Shown piece by piece: positions 17,278-26,569 of a stretch of 64,000 nucleotides of DNA. The DNA is from Saliterribacillus persicus. GTDB lineage: Bacteria > Bacillota > Bacilli > Bacillales > Amphibacillaceae. Each line of letters opens with the position of its first letter. Position 1 is the first letter of the stretch. The stretch lies in contig NZ_QPJJ01000014.1 of NCBI RefSeq assembly GCF_003337485.1, positions 20,439-84,438 of the forward strand, written 5' to 3'. A program made the translations under genes and the position numbers. Below the pieces are notes generated by a model. The model saw nothing but the letters and a program-made list of their open reading frames with translations. It ran no database searches and had not been told where the DNA came from.

Positions 17278-18630
17278 GTGAAAAGTAAATGGTATAAAGT
17301 ATTCATGGCATTCGCACTTATTGCACTTTTAGCACTGGCTGCTTGTGGTAACGATGAAGAAGAAGCTGGTTCAGACTCAAATTCAGGTGGAGAAACTGAA
17401 GAAAATGAAAGCGGTTCAAGTGAAGGTGAAGAAAAAACAATTGAGTTCATGCATTTATGGCCAGAAGGAAGTTCAAAGCAACACTATGAAATCGTAGAAA
17501 GCATTATTGATCAGTATGAAACAGATAATCCTAATGTAACCGTTGAGGTTGAAATCTTAGGGAATGAACAATATAAGGAAAAATTAAAAGTTCTTTCTAC
17601 TTCAAATGAATTACCAGACGTAGGAATGACTTGGGCTGCTGGATTTTTGGAGCCTTATGTAAGCGGTAATATGTTTGCTTCGTTAGATGATTTATTAGAG
17701 GGACCATTAAATGATCAATTTGTTCCAGGAACCGCAGAAGCATATGCACTAGAAGGAACTACGTATGGTTTACCACTAGAGCTTAATATTACGCCTTTAT
17801 ATTACAATAAAGCAATTTTCGATGAGCATGGATTAGAAGCTCCAGAAACGTTAGACGAATTTAAAGAAGTAGTAAAAACGTTAGTAGACAATGGTGTTAC
17901 ACCAATCGCACTAGGAAATAAAGACCGCTGGACTGGTTCAATGTGGTACATGTATCTAGCTGACCGTTTTGGCGGACCAGAAGTATTAACAAATGCTATT
18001 AATCGCTCAGGAACATTTGAAGATCCTGCATTAGTAGAAGCAGCAGAAGAAATTAAAAATTTAGTTGAAATGGATGCATTCTTAAAAGGATTTAATGGAC
18101 TTGGAAATGATGAGGCTAAAGGTTACTTCATCAATGAACAAGCGGCAATGTATCTAATGGGTACATGGGATTTACCAGAATGGACAACAAATGAAGATAA
18201 TCCACAAGAATTCAGAGATTCAATCGAATACATGAAGTTCCCTACTGTAGAAGGTGGACAAGGGGATATTGATAGCTTTGTAGGTGGTCCTGGTGTCGGA
18301 CTATTTGTTGCAGAAGATTCTGACGTTCAAGCAGAAGCAAAAGAATTTGTTTCATTCTTTGTAGAACAATGGGGTCAACAGGCTGTAACAAAAGCCGGTG
18401 TTATTCCAGCAACAAAAGTTGATACAGAAGGCACAGACTTACCACAAATGTACATTGATATCTTAAATGATTTAAACGATGCATCTAATATTACATTATT
18501 TGCTGATGTGCAAATGAGCCCAAGTGTGGCAGAGGTTCACCTAGATATGATTCAAGCACTATTTGGTGATGCTGCAACCCCAGAGGAATTTGCAAGCGAA
18601 CAAGAACAAGCATTAGCAGATGAAGAATAA
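17278..18630 (+). CDS. Sugar ABC transporter substrate-binding lipoprotein (probably xylo-oligosaccharide, XynE-like)
   Basis: 450 residues starting at a GTG after TTAGGGGG. The signal peptide ends in a lipobox (LALAAC, Cys near 22), then a Ser/Glu/Gly-rich acidic linker to about residue 58, then a family 1 solute-binding fold (TIEFMHLWPEGS, EKLKVLSTSNELPDVGMTWAAGF, GTYGLPLELNITPLYYNK, AAMYLMGTWDLPEW). It should bind short xylo-oligosaccharides at the cell surface, an assignment made from the neighbouring GH52 beta-xylosidase and two-component pair. A hairpin after the gene probably reduces expression of the permeases relative to it. Confidence 0.87.
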   Translation: MKSKWYKVFMAFALIALLALAACGNDEEEAGSDSNSGGETEENESGSSEGEEKTIEFMHLWPEGSSKQHYEIVESIIDQYETDNPNVTVEVEILGNEQYKEKLKVLSTSNELPDVGMTWAAGFLEPYVSGNMFASLDDLLEGPLNDQFVPGTAEAYALEGTTYGLPLELNITPLYYNKAIFDEHGLEAPETLDEFKEVVKTLVDNGVTPIALGNKDRWTGSMWYMYLADRFGGPEVLTNAINRSGTFEDPALVEAAEEIKNLVEMDAFLKGFNGLGNDEAKGYFINEQAAMYLMGTWDLPEWTTNEDNPQEFRDSIEYMKFPTVEGGQGDIDSFVGGPGVGLFVAEDSDVQAEAKEFVSFFVEQWGQQAVTKAGVIPATKVDTEGTDLPQMYIDILNDLNDASNITLFADVQMSPSVAEVHLDMIQALFGDAATPEEFASEQEQALADEE

Positions 18631-18645
18631 TTAAAGAATGTGAAT

Positions 18646-18684
18646 GAAAAGGACATATTTTCTTCAGATATGTCCTTTTCTTAC
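18646..18684 (+). terminator. Hairpin between the binding-protein gene and its permeases
   Basis: 13-bp perfect stem GAAAAGGACATAT (18646-18658) with ATATGTCCTTTTC (18668-18680); the T-rich right arm acts as the tail. It probably attenuates or protects the 3' end of the upstream mRNA. Confidence 0.7.
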
Positions 18685-18787
18685 ACTTTATTTCGATTAG
18701 AGCAGAAAAAATCATAGGCTTATACCACATTGAAAAGTGCTAAGCCACTCATTCTTAATCTTACCACCACGGGGAAGGAGCTTTACC

Positions 18788-19666
18788 ATGAACAAAGTAA
18801 TGTCAAATAAACTAGTCATTGCTTTATATGTGTTACCAGCATTAATACTAATTGTAGCACTTATCTATGTTCCAATTATTTTAACAGGCTATTACGGGCT
18901 AATGGACTGGAATGGTATTGGTGCAATGACCTTTATTGGATTAGAAAATTATACAGAGCTACTGCAAGACGCTAAATTTTGGCAGAGTGCTAAACATTCC
19001 TTTTTACTAGCTTTGTTTTCATCCTTAAGCTTAATTATTTATCTATTAATATCATTAGTATTAGCAGGAAAAATTAAAGGAGCAAATTTGCTTCGTAAGA
19101 TTTATTTAATTCCGATGCTTTTATCCTCTGTTGCTATTGCGCAACTATGGTTAAAAATATACGACCCGAATAACGGGATATTAAACAGCTTACTTGAGGT
19201 TTTAGGTGTAGAGAATACACCGACATGGCTTGCTGATCCTGATTTAGTTTTATATGCAATTTTTGTAGCTATATTGTGGCAGTATGCGGGGTTTTACATC
19301 ATTATTTACTATGCAGCGCTGAAAGGAATCCCAGAATCATTGGTAGAAGCGGCAAAAATCGATGGTGCAAATCCTATACAAATTGCTTATAAAATTAAAG
19401 TTCCCTTAATTGCAGGGGTAATTAAAGTAACAATTGTTCTAGCAATCGTGGGTTCCTTAAAGTACTTCGATTTAATCTATGTAATGACAGGTGGAGGACC
19501 GAATGGAGCTAGTGAGGTAATTGCTTCTTATATGTATCGTCAAGCATTTGGTAGCTATAACTTTGGTTACGGAAGCGCTGTAGCCTTCTTCTTATTGATC
19601 ATTACGCTTATTGTTACTTGGCTGATACGTAAATTAACTGCTTCAGAAGATGAAGTCCAATACTAA
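18788..19666 (+). CDS. Sugar ABC transporter permease, UgpA/MalF type (XynF-like)
   Basis: 292 residues from the ATG at 18788 after GGGGAAGGAG; the longer frame lacks a site. Six membrane segments are visible, and the ATPase-coupling EAA loop reads LVEAAKIDGANPIQIAYKI. It forms the channel with the next gene's product. The substrate is inferred to be xylo-oligosaccharides from the linked binding protein, regulators and GH52 enzyme. No ATPase gene is linked, so an MsmX-type shared ATPase is expected. Confidence 0.9.
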   Translation: MNKVMSNKLVIALYVLPALILIVALIYVPIILTGYYGLMDWNGIGAMTFIGLENYTELLQDAKFWQSAKHSFLLALFSSLSLIIYLLISLVLAGKIKGANLLRKIYLIPMLLSSVAIAQLWLKIYDPNNGILNSLLEVLGVENTPTWLADPDLVLYAIFVAILWQYAGFYIIIYYAALKGIPESLVEAAKIDGANPIQIAYKIKVPLIAGVIKVTIVLAIVGSLKYFDLIYVMTGGGPNGASEVIASYMYRQAFGSYNFGYGSAVAFFLLIITLIVTWLIRKLTASEDEVQY

Positions 19667-19685
19667 ATAGAAAGGATCGGTCACG

Positions 19686-20546
19686 ATGGCAAAAAAAATT
19701 CAAGAGACAGACCAATCTATCGCAAAAAAGCTTGGTATGGGTCTTTTATATCTCGTTTTAACTATTGTTGCGATTTTTCAAATCTATCCACTTGTGTGGT
19801 TACTCATGTTCTCGTTAAAAAGTAATTCAGAAGTATTTGGGTTATCCCCTTTTGCTCTTCCAGAAGATCCAAAATGGGAAAACTACGCAAGGGTGTGGAC
19901 AGACGGAAATATTAATCTTTACTTCTTTAATAGTGTTTGGATAACGCTTGCGTCCGTATTATTAACAGTGTTACTAGCAAGCTTTGTAACGTTTGCAATC
20001 ACTAGGATGCATTGGAAATTTAACAAGCTTGTGTTAGGACTTTTTATGGTAGGGTTAATGATTCCGATTCACTCAGCGTTAATTCCACTATTTGATTTCT
20101 TCTTGAAATTAGGCTTAGTGGATCACCCGTTATCCATTATTTTATCGTATACGGCATTTAACCTGCCGCTTACCATCATGATTCTATTAGGCTTTTATTA
20201 CACACTTCCAAGAGAAATTGAAGAAGCAGCGGTTGTCGATGGATGTTCGGTACACCGGATTTTCTTTCAAATTACATTGCCAATGACATCTCCTGTTATT
20301 GCAACAACTGCGATTATTAATATGATTTATAACTGGAATGAATTTGTTTTTGTTAATACATTTATTAGTTCCGATAAGTATAAAACGTTGACAGTGGGCA
20401 TTCAAAATTTCATTGGTCAATACTTAACGGATTGGGGTGCAATAGGTGCCACTTTAATGATCAGTATTATCCCGATTTTGATTGCATTCTTAATTTTAAG
20501 TAACCGTATCGTTGAAGGAATTGCAGCAGGATCTGTAAAAGGATAA
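19686..20546 (+). CDS. Sugar ABC transporter permease, UgpE/MalG type (XynG-like)
   Basis: 286 residues, six membrane segments. The EAA loop is EIEEAAVVDGCSVHRIFFQI, and the C-terminus ends VEGIAAGSVKG, the usual ending of MalG-type sugar permeases. It starts 19 nt after the partner permease with AAAGGATCGG upstream. The two permeases should form a heterodimer served by the upstream lipoprotein. Confidence 0.9.
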   Translation: MAKKIQETDQSIAKKLGMGLLYLVLTIVAIFQIYPLVWLLMFSLKSNSEVFGLSPFALPEDPKWENYARVWTDGNINLYFFNSVWITLASVLLTVLLASFVTFAITRMHWKFNKLVLGLFMVGLMIPIHSALIPLFDFFLKLGLVDHPLSIILSYTAFNLPLTIMILLGFYYTLPREIEEAAVVDGCSVHRIFFQITLPMTSPVIATTAIINMIYNWNEFVFVNTFISSDKYKTLTVGIQNFIGQYLTDWGAIGATLMISIIPILIAFLILSNRIVEGIAAGSVKG

Positions 20547-20565
20547 AGTGAATAGGAACAACAGG

Positions 20566-20596
20566 TGAAAGCGTTCTAACATGACGCTTTCGCTTT
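20566..20596 (+). promoter_or_regulatory. Hairpin with cre-like half site before the GH52 gene
   Basis: GAAAGCGT (20567-20574) pairs with ACGCTTTC (20584-20591), followed by GCTTTTG. TGAAAGCGTT also forms a perfect left half of a cre site (12 of 14 overall from 20566). It may be a weak terminator after the permease, a CcpA target or both. Confidence 0.4.
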
Positions 20597-20629
20597 TGTG
20601 TATATTAAAATAAAGAAAGGAAGAATAAT

Positions 20630-22759
20630 ATGCCGAAAAATAATTTTTTTAATGCACATCACTCCCCAATAGGTGCATTTTCAAGTTTTACGTTGGGTTT
20701 TCCTGGAGCAGGAGGAGGATTTGACCTTGAATTAGGTCGATCTCCTAAGAAAAGCGTTTATATTGGTGTGGAGACAAAAGAGGAAGAAGGAATATATCAA
20801 GCCTTACCCTTTTTTGATGCGGGAGAAGATGAAAGCTCCAGGTATGATGTTGAAAATATTGATCCAAATCCGGAAACAGAAAAAATCATCCATCCATTTT
20901 CAAAAGAAGAGGTGGAACGTGATTTTAAAGTAGGAACAGACACCTGGCGTGCAGGGGATATTACCTTCACCATTTATTCGCAGGTCCAAAGTGTACAAGA
21001 GCCGGGTACAGCGGATGATAAAGAAATGATGCTTACCCTTGTGCCTTCTGTGATCGCTGAATTAACGATTGATAACACAACAGGCAAACGCAAAAGACGT
21101 GCTTTTTTTGGTTATGAAGGCAGTGATGTGTACAGTTCAATGCGAAGAATGGACGACACGATGGAAACTGCGAGTGGGATTGGGCAAGGTCGTATTACAG
21201 CACTAACGACAAAAGATCCTAGTATAGAATCTGCTATGAATTTTAGCATGGAAAAAATTCTAGCAAATAAATTTAAGGAAAACTGGACGTTTGGTCTCGG
21301 GCCACTTGGTGCTTTAATTATGGATGTTCCTGCAGGTGAGAAGAAAACGTACCAATTTGCCATGAGCTTTTTCCGTGATGGAATGGTTACTGCAGGATTA
21401 GATACAAGTTATTACTATACGAAATATTTTAAAGATATAGAGGATGTCGGGAAATTCACGCTGGATAATTTTGAAGCAATAAAGACAAGAGCACTTGTTT
21501 CGAATGAAATGCTTGAGGCAGATCATTTATCTGAGGATCAACGATTCATGCTTGCACACGCGATAAGAAGTTATTATGGTTCTACACAACTAATGCAAAC
21601 AACAGACGGAGAACCATTCTGGATTGTGAATGAAGGGGAATACCGAATGATGAATACCTTTGATCTGACCGTAGATCAGCTATTCTTTGAAATGAAAATG
21701 AATCCGTGGACCGTAAAAAATGAGCTGGAGTATTTTATTAAACGGTTTAGCTACACAGATAAGGTACGATTTCCAAATGATACGACAGAGTATCCTGGTG
21801 GAATAAGCTTCACGCATGATATGGGTGTGGCAAATACAATTTCACGACCGCATTATTCCTCCTATGAAATGTATGGTTTAGATGATTGCTTTTCCCATAT
21901 GACGCATGAACAGCTTGTGAATTTTATCCTAACAGCAAGTGTTTACGTGGAGCAATCAGGTGATAAAACCTGGCTTGGGGAAAATTTAGCTATCTTTGAA
22001 GCAACATTAGAAAGTATGGTCAATAGAGATCATCCTGAGCCGGACAAAAGAAATGGCGTAATGGGCCTAGACTCCACGCGGGTAATGGGTGGGGCAGAAA
22101 TTACGACATATGATAGCTTAGATGTATCCTTAGGACAAGCAAGGAATAATATATATTTAGCCGGTAAAAGTTGGGCAGCTTATCTTGCACTTGAGAAAAT
22201 TCTGAAGGAAGCTGGAAAAGAAGAGCTTTCAAAACAAGCAGGAGGTCAAGCGGAGAAATGTGCGGAAACCATTGTCGCAAATGTAACGGAAGATGGCTAT
22301 GTGCCGGCAGTGATAGGCGAAGGCAATGATTCTAAAATTATCCCAGCAATCGAAGGGCTAGTCTATCCTTACTATACCAATACAAAAGAAGCGTTAGACC
22401 CAAATGGTCGCTTTAAAGCTTATCTAGATGTCTTAAAGACCCACTATCAAGCAGTGCTTAAAAAAGGTGTTTGTATTTTTGATGATGGGGGCTGGAAGCT
22501 TTCATCCACAAGTAATAATTCATGGTTAAGTAAGATTTACCTCAATCAATTTATTGCTAGGGAGATCCTTGGTTTTAAATGGGACCAAGCAGGCTTAGAG
22601 GCAGATCACGCTCACGTAGAGTGGTTAACCCATCCTGAGTTATCGATCTGGAGCTGGAGTGATCAAATTTTAGCTGGTGAAATTATTGGAAGTAAATATT
22701 ATCCAAGGGGTGTAACTAGTATTTTATGGTTAGATGAGAAAGAGGAGAATTTTAAATAA
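20630..22759 (+). CDS. GH52 beta-xylosidase (XynB2-like)
   Basis: 709 residues against 705 for Geobacillus stearothermophilus XynB2, with close similarity from the start (FFNAHHSPIGAFSSFTLGFP). Counting codons puts the Glu of VNEGEYRMMN at residue 335 and the Asp of TTYDSLDVS at 495, exactly the numbers of the known GH52 nucleophile and acid/base. It has no signal peptide, so it is a cytoplasmic retaining enzyme that cuts xylose from imported xylo-oligosaccharides. It is downstream of the two-component system and importer and shares their logic. A GAAAGGAAG site precedes the ATG. Confidence 0.96.
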   Translation: MPKNNFFNAHHSPIGAFSSFTLGFPGAGGGFDLELGRSPKKSVYIGVETKEEEGIYQALPFFDAGEDESSRYDVENIDPNPETEKIIHPFSKEEVERDFKVGTDTWRAGDITFTIYSQVQSVQEPGTADDKEMMLTLVPSVIAELTIDNTTGKRKRRAFFGYEGSDVYSSMRRMDDTMETASGIGQGRITALTTKDPSIESAMNFSMEKILANKFKENWTFGLGPLGALIMDVPAGEKKTYQFAMSFFRDGMVTAGLDTSYYYTKYFKDIEDVGKFTLDNFEAIKTRALVSNEMLEADHLSEDQRFMLAHAIRSYYGSTQLMQTTDGEPFWIVNEGEYRMMNTFDLTVDQLFFEMKMNPWTVKNELEYFIKRFSYTDKVRFPNDTTEYPGGISFTHDMGVANTISRPHYSSYEMYGLDDCFSHMTHEQLVNFILTASVYVEQSGDKTWLGENLAIFEATLESMVNRDHPEPDKRNGVMGLDSTRVMGGAEITTYDSLDVSLGQARNNIYLAGKSWAAYLALEKILKEAGKEELSKQAGGQAEKCAETIVANVTEDGYVPAVIGEGNDSKIIPAIEGLVYPYYTNTKEALDPNGRFKAYLDVLKTHYQAVLKKGVCIFDDGGWKLSSTSNNSWLSKIYLNQFIAREILGFKWDQAGLEADHAHVEWLTHPELSIWSWSDQILAGEIIGSKYYPRGVTSILWLDEKEENFK

Positions 22760-22886
22760 AATATCGTAGAGAAAACGCACTATGAATTCAGTAATTAAAA
22801 AATACTAGAGTAGCAAGAGGTTGAGTAGAGATAGTCATGCCGCTATCATCAACGAACAAACTGTAATAGTTACAAAATATATAAAT

Positions 22887-23531
22887 CTATTTTTCTAAAT
22901 TATCTGTACCATTTTCTTCACGCTGGGCTTTTTGTTTTTTCTCTACTTTTTGAAATGCCTGTAAGCAAGTTCCCATGATAACAAAGGCAATCATGCTTCC
23001 ACCAAAGAAAAAGAAAGTTCCTGGAATGATATATTGTATGTATAGGATAACAAAAGCACCTAAAACCATCCCAATATTATGAAACGGGTGAATGAGCATC
23101 ACCAAGAAAGAATTTTTCCAAATGCCCCAAATAGACAAATTAAAATGCACGTAGGTTGGGATGACATAAAAAGCTGTTAATGTAATTGCTAGCATAAATA
23201 AGTAAATGGGGATTTGAATAATATCGAACACCCCACCCTGGTTCATTTGAATAAACTGAAGATCCACGTAGAATAATAGGGCTATTAGCACGAGTGTGAG
23301 TCCTAATAAATTCCCTTTAATAAATTCTTGTTTATAAGTCGTCCAAAAAAATTTAAAGACAGGCTCATCTGTGTTTCCAAGCAGCCATTGTCGAATCATT
23401 GCATTCATAGCGATTGTAGCTGGGAAAAAACCAAATAATACAAGTCCTAAAAGTGTAAATGCTAACCAGAGTATATTCACATAAGCAAACCTGGTAACCC
23501 ATTCTGTCATTCCAAATAAAGATTGTCGCAT
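22887..23531 (-). CDS. YesL-like (DUF624) membrane protein
   Basis: 214 residues on the minus strand with about five hydrophobic segments. The N-terminus LFGMTEWVTRFAYVNILWLAF and the FFPATIAMNAMIRQWL stretch are typical of the YesL/DUF624 family, whose members commonly sit beside oligosaccharide transport genes. Biochemical function is unknown. The C-terminal tail is short, charged and Lys-rich. It converges with the GH52 gene, and TTAGGAGAAA precedes its ATG. No clear terminator was seen in the 127-bp gap between the two genes. Confidence 0.8.
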   Translation of the reverse strand: MRQSLFGMTEWVTRFAYVNILWLAFTLLGLVLFGFFPATIAMNAMIRQWLLGNTDEPVFKFFWTTYKQEFIKGNLLGLTLVLIALLFYVDLQFIQMNQGGVFDIIQIPIYLFMLAITLTAFYVIPTYVHFNLSIWGIWKNSFLVMLIHPFHNIGMVLGAFVILYIQYIIPGTFFFFGGSMIAFVIMGTCLQAFQKVEKKQKAQREENGTDNLEK

Positions 23532-23613
23532 GTCTATTTCTCCTAATTATAAGATACTTCTATCGTACCATAGATTGATGAAAAATAGAGGCTTAACACA
23601 CTGTTATTGCTAG

Positions 23614-23627
23614 TTTTTTCGAACATC
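23614..23627 (+). promoter_or_regulatory. Possible PurBox half site upstream of ade
   Basis: TTTTTTCGAACATC resembles one arm of the Bacillus PurR recognition sequence (CCGAACAWT core). No convincing second arm was found, so this is tentative, though a purine link would suit adenine deaminase. Confidence 0.25.
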
Positions 23628-23725
23628 TAAAAGGCAAAACCATTGACTACAGGAAAAATAAAAGAGAAACTTATTATATTGGCTAACGGAGTAAAAACGT
23701 AAATTTAAAATAGGAGAGATGTCAC

Positions 23726-25507
23726 ATGCATCAACCATTATATAAAGTAAGTAAGGAACTACGAAAAGTAGCTTTAGGTGAAACAAAAGCAGATATGATT
23801 ATTCAAAACGGCACACTTGTTAATGTAATGACAAAAGAGCTACAGCCGAATATTGATGTAGCTATTAAGAAAGGGAGAATTGCTTACGTTGGAGAAGCAT
23901 CTCACCTAATAGGTGAAGAGACAAAAGTGATCGATGCAAAAGGTAAATATATTTCACCAGGGTTAATGGAAGGTCATATGCACGTAGAGAGCACCATGCT
24001 TTCTGTGACGGAATTAGCAAAGGCGGCACTTGTAAAAGGTACGACATCAATTTTTATGGATCCGCATGAAATTGCAAATGTACTCGGTTCAGAAGGTGTG
24101 CGTCTCATGCATGAAGAAGGGAAGAATCTCCCATTAAAAGTTTTCACTACTTATCCATCATGTGTTCCAGCAACAGAAGAACTTGAAGACGCAGGAGCAG
24201 CGCTGGGTGTGAAGGATATTGAAGAAGGCTTAAATTGGGATGGTGTTGTTGGTTTAGGAGAAGTAATGAACTTTCCAGGTGTTGTTTATGATGATCCGAA
24301 AATGATTGGTGAAATAGAAGCAACACTGCGTCACAAAAAAGCTGTGACAGGTCATTTCCCTGATGGAACAGATAAAGAGTTGCAAGCATACATTGCTTCA
24401 GGCGTTGATTCGTGCCATGAAACAGTAACAAGGGAACAAGGCTTAGAAAAAGCAAGATTAGGCATGCACATTATGATTCGTGAAGGTTCCGCTTGGCATG
24501 ATGTAAAAGAAGTCATCAAAATTATCACAGAGGATCATGTTGATCCAACGAATATAACACTAGTAACGGATGACGTTTATCCTCAAACGCTTGTGGAAAA
24601 AGGGCATTTAAATCATGTAGTAAGAAGAGCGATAGAAGAAGGTGTCGATCCAGTTGTAGCAATTAGCTTAGCAACCATTAATGTGGCCAGATACTATCAT
24701 ATGGATAAAGATGTTGGAAGTATTGCTCCAGGTAAAGTAGCAGATATTTTATTAATGGAAGACCTTGAGGAAATGACACCTGAAGTGGTCGTAGTAGATG
24801 GGGAGCTTATAGCTGAAAAAGGAAAAATAGTAACCGATATTCCGACGTTTACGTATCCGGATCATGCGAAAAATACAGTGAAGTTAAAACAAAAACTTCA
24901 AGCAGAAGACTTTCTACTAAAAGTGGATAAAAATAAAGAGGAAGTAAATATTAATGGCATTCATGTTATTGAAAATAATGCGCGCACGGCAAAAATGAAG
25001 GCGAAGCTAGCGGTAAATGATGGAGTTGTCCAGCCAGATGTGGAAAACGATATTCTTTTACTTGCGTGTATTGATCGCCATCATCAGTCGGGTCAAATAT
25101 CATTGGCGTTCGCTAAAGGCTTTGATATAAAAGGTGGAGCTGTTGCTTCTACTGTCGCACACGATAGTCATAATTTATTGGTGATGGGAACAAATCCAGA
25201 AGACATGGCGCTTGCAGGCAATACATTAGCCGAATCTAATGGAGGAATGGTTGTTGTAAAGGATGGACAAATACTAGCTCATGTACCTATGCCAATTGCA
25301 GGATTAATGTCTGATGCGAAGTTAGATGTCGTAGTAGATCAAGTAACAGAGCTTGAAGTGGCATGGAAAAAGCTCGGCTGCAAAATCCACGCACCATTTA
25401 TGACATTCTCTCTCATTGCTTTACCAGTGATACCAGAAATTCGAATTTCAAATCGAGGTTTAGTAGATGTAACCAAATTCCAACTCATTGATGTAATAGA
25501 AAAATAA
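23726..25507 (+). CDS. ade: Adenine deaminase
   Basis: 593 residues, similar in length to Bacillus AdeC (577). The amidohydrolase metal motif is GLMEGHMHVEST near residue 85, with FMDPHEIANVLG, a metal-binding His in TGHFPDG, SCHETV, and NITLVTDDVYP. The C-terminal part has the adenine deaminase-specific IDRHHQSGQISLAFAKGF and GGMVVVKDG motifs. It converts adenine to hypoxanthine and ammonia for purine salvage, in the cytoplasm with metal cofactor. It is a single gene with AGGAGAG before the ATG and a terminator after it. Confidence 0.95.
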   Translation: MHQPLYKVSKELRKVALGETKADMIIQNGTLVNVMTKELQPNIDVAIKKGRIAYVGEASHLIGEETKVIDAKGKYISPGLMEGHMHVESTMLSVTELAKAALVKGTTSIFMDPHEIANVLGSEGVRLMHEEGKNLPLKVFTTYPSCVPATEELEDAGAALGVKDIEEGLNWDGVVGLGEVMNFPGVVYDDPKMIGEIEATLRHKKAVTGHFPDGTDKELQAYIASGVDSCHETVTREQGLEKARLGMHIMIREGSAWHDVKEVIKIITEDHVDPTNITLVTDDVYPQTLVEKGHLNHVVRRAIEEGVDPVVAISLATINVARYYHMDKDVGSIAPGKVADILLMEDLEEMTPEVVVVDGELIAEKGKIVTDIPTFTYPDHAKNTVKLKQKLQAEDFLLKVDKNKEEVNINGIHVIENNARTAKMKAKLAVNDGVVQPDVENDILLLACIDRHHQSGQISLAFAKGFDIKGGAVASTVAHDSHNLLVMGTNPEDMALAGNTLAESNGGMVVVKDGQILAHVPMPIAGLMSDAKLDVVVDQVTELEVAWKKLGCKIHAPFMTFSLIALPVIPEIRISNRGLVDVTKFQLIDVIEK

Positions 25508-25524
25508 GCAAAATTATGAAAAAT

Positions 25525-25583
25525 GCTCATGCTGAAAATCTTATTCTACCAGTTGTTTACAGCATGAGCGGATTGTTTTTCTT
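25525..25583 (+). terminator. Terminator of ade
   Basis: Stem GCTCATGCTG (25525-25534) with CAGCATGAGC (25560-25569) around a 25-nt loop, then GGATTGTTTTTCTT. Confidence 0.7.
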
Positions 25584-25599
25584 AAAGCTTAACAAGGAG

Positions 25600-25624
25600 T
25601 ATAATGTTTGTGAAAGCGTAATCA
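25600..25624 (+). promoter_or_regulatory. Promoter -10 box and cre site of the SDR gene
   Basis: A consensus -10 TATAAT at 25600-25605 is followed at 25611-25624 by TGAAAGCGTAATCA, a 13 of 14 match to the cre consensus. The cre site covers the expected transcription start, a position where CcpA represses. No convincing -35 box was seen. Confidence 0.6.
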
Positions 25625-25644
25625 ATAAAAGGATGGTGCACAAC

Positions 25645-26493
25645 ATGACAAAAGTTGTTATTACTGGAGGAAGCGGCTTATTAGGCCCTTCTGTTGTACA
25701 AGAATTCGTAGAACACGGTTATGAAGTTGTAAACGTAGATCAAAAGCACCCTAAAAACCCAATCTGTAAAACAGTTATTGCTGACTTAACAGATTTAGGA
25801 CAAGTCTATGGTGTGTTAGAAGGGGCAGATGCAGTCGTTCATTTGGCAGCTATTCCTGTTGCTTATTCACATCCCAACGAAGTTACATTTAGAAATAATG
25901 CGATGTCCACGTATAATATTTTAGAAGCAGCTGGAAGTTTAGGGATCAAAAAAGCAGTTATTACTTCTAGTGAGTCTTCGTATGGATTAGTATTTACAAA
26001 ACAAAATTTACAGCCACTTTATGTGCCTGTTGATGAAGAACATCCACAAATGCCTGAGGACAGCTACGGACTGAGTAAAATTGTAAATGAAGAAACAGCT
26101 AATATGATTCATAGACGCACAGGAATGCAAGTAGTCTCGATGCGTGTAGGTAATGTAATTGCACCACACATGTATGAAAACTTCCCAGACTTTATCCATA
26201 AACCAGAATTGCGCAAACCTATTTTATGGAGCTATATTGATGCGAGGGATGCTGGAGCTGCCTATCGTTTAGCAGTTGAAAAAGACGGATTAGGTTCGGT
26301 TGCATTAAACTTAGCAGCAGATAATTCAAGTATGGATATTAAAAGTAAAGATTTAATGGAAGAAGTATTTCCAGAAGTAGCAGATTTCCGCGAGCCATTA
26401 GAAGGCTTTGAAACCTTACTAAGCAATAAAAAAGCAAAAGAAGTATTAGGCTGGCAACCAGTTCATAACTGGCGCGATTACGTAAAACAATAA
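25645..26493 (+). CDS. NAD(P)-dependent extended SDR (epimerase/dehydratase family)
   Basis: 282 residues from the ATG at 25645 after AAAGGATGG; an ATG 12 nt upstream is less well placed. Rossmann motif ITGGSGLLGP opens the protein, DLTD and VHLAAIPV follow, and the catalytic YGLSK carries Tyr-x3-Lys with an upstream TSSESSYG serine. C-terminal LGWQP is shared with GalE-like enzymes. It could be a sugar epimerase or a uronate/aldose dehydrogenase; the sequence does not settle this. The cre site and the adjacent aldo/keto reductase and ROK repressor suggest sugar metabolism. Confidence 0.78.
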   Translation: MTKVVITGGSGLLGPSVVQEFVEHGYEVVNVDQKHPKNPICKTVIADLTDLGQVYGVLEGADAVVHLAAIPVAYSHPNEVTFRNNAMSTYNILEAAGSLGIKKAVITSSESSYGLVFTKQNLQPLYVPVDEEHPQMPEDSYGLSKIVNEETANMIHRRTGMQVVSMRVGNVIAPHMYENFPDFIHKPELRKPILWSYIDARDAGAAYRLAVEKDGLGSVALNLAADNSSMDIKSKDLMEEVFPEVADFREPLEGFETLLSNKKAKEVLGWQPVHNWRDYVKQ

Positions 26494-26506
26494 GATAGTT
26501 AGAAAT

Positions 26507-26535
26507 GCGAAAGGAGAATCCTTTCGCTTTCTTTC
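26507..26535 (+). terminator. Hairpin after the SDR gene
   Basis: Perfect 9-bp stem GCGAAAGGA (26507-26515) with TCCTTTCGC (26519-26527), GAA loop, then TTTCTTTC. It could be a weak terminator or a processing/stability hairpin before the next gene. Confidence 0.6.
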
Positions 26536-26569
26536 AACATAATTTGATTAATAAAAAAGGAGAATGATT

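Noticed and set aside
17208..17450. Minus-strand 80-codon frame across the binding-protein signal peptide
   Set aside because: Serine-rich mirror of the acidic linker, no start signal.
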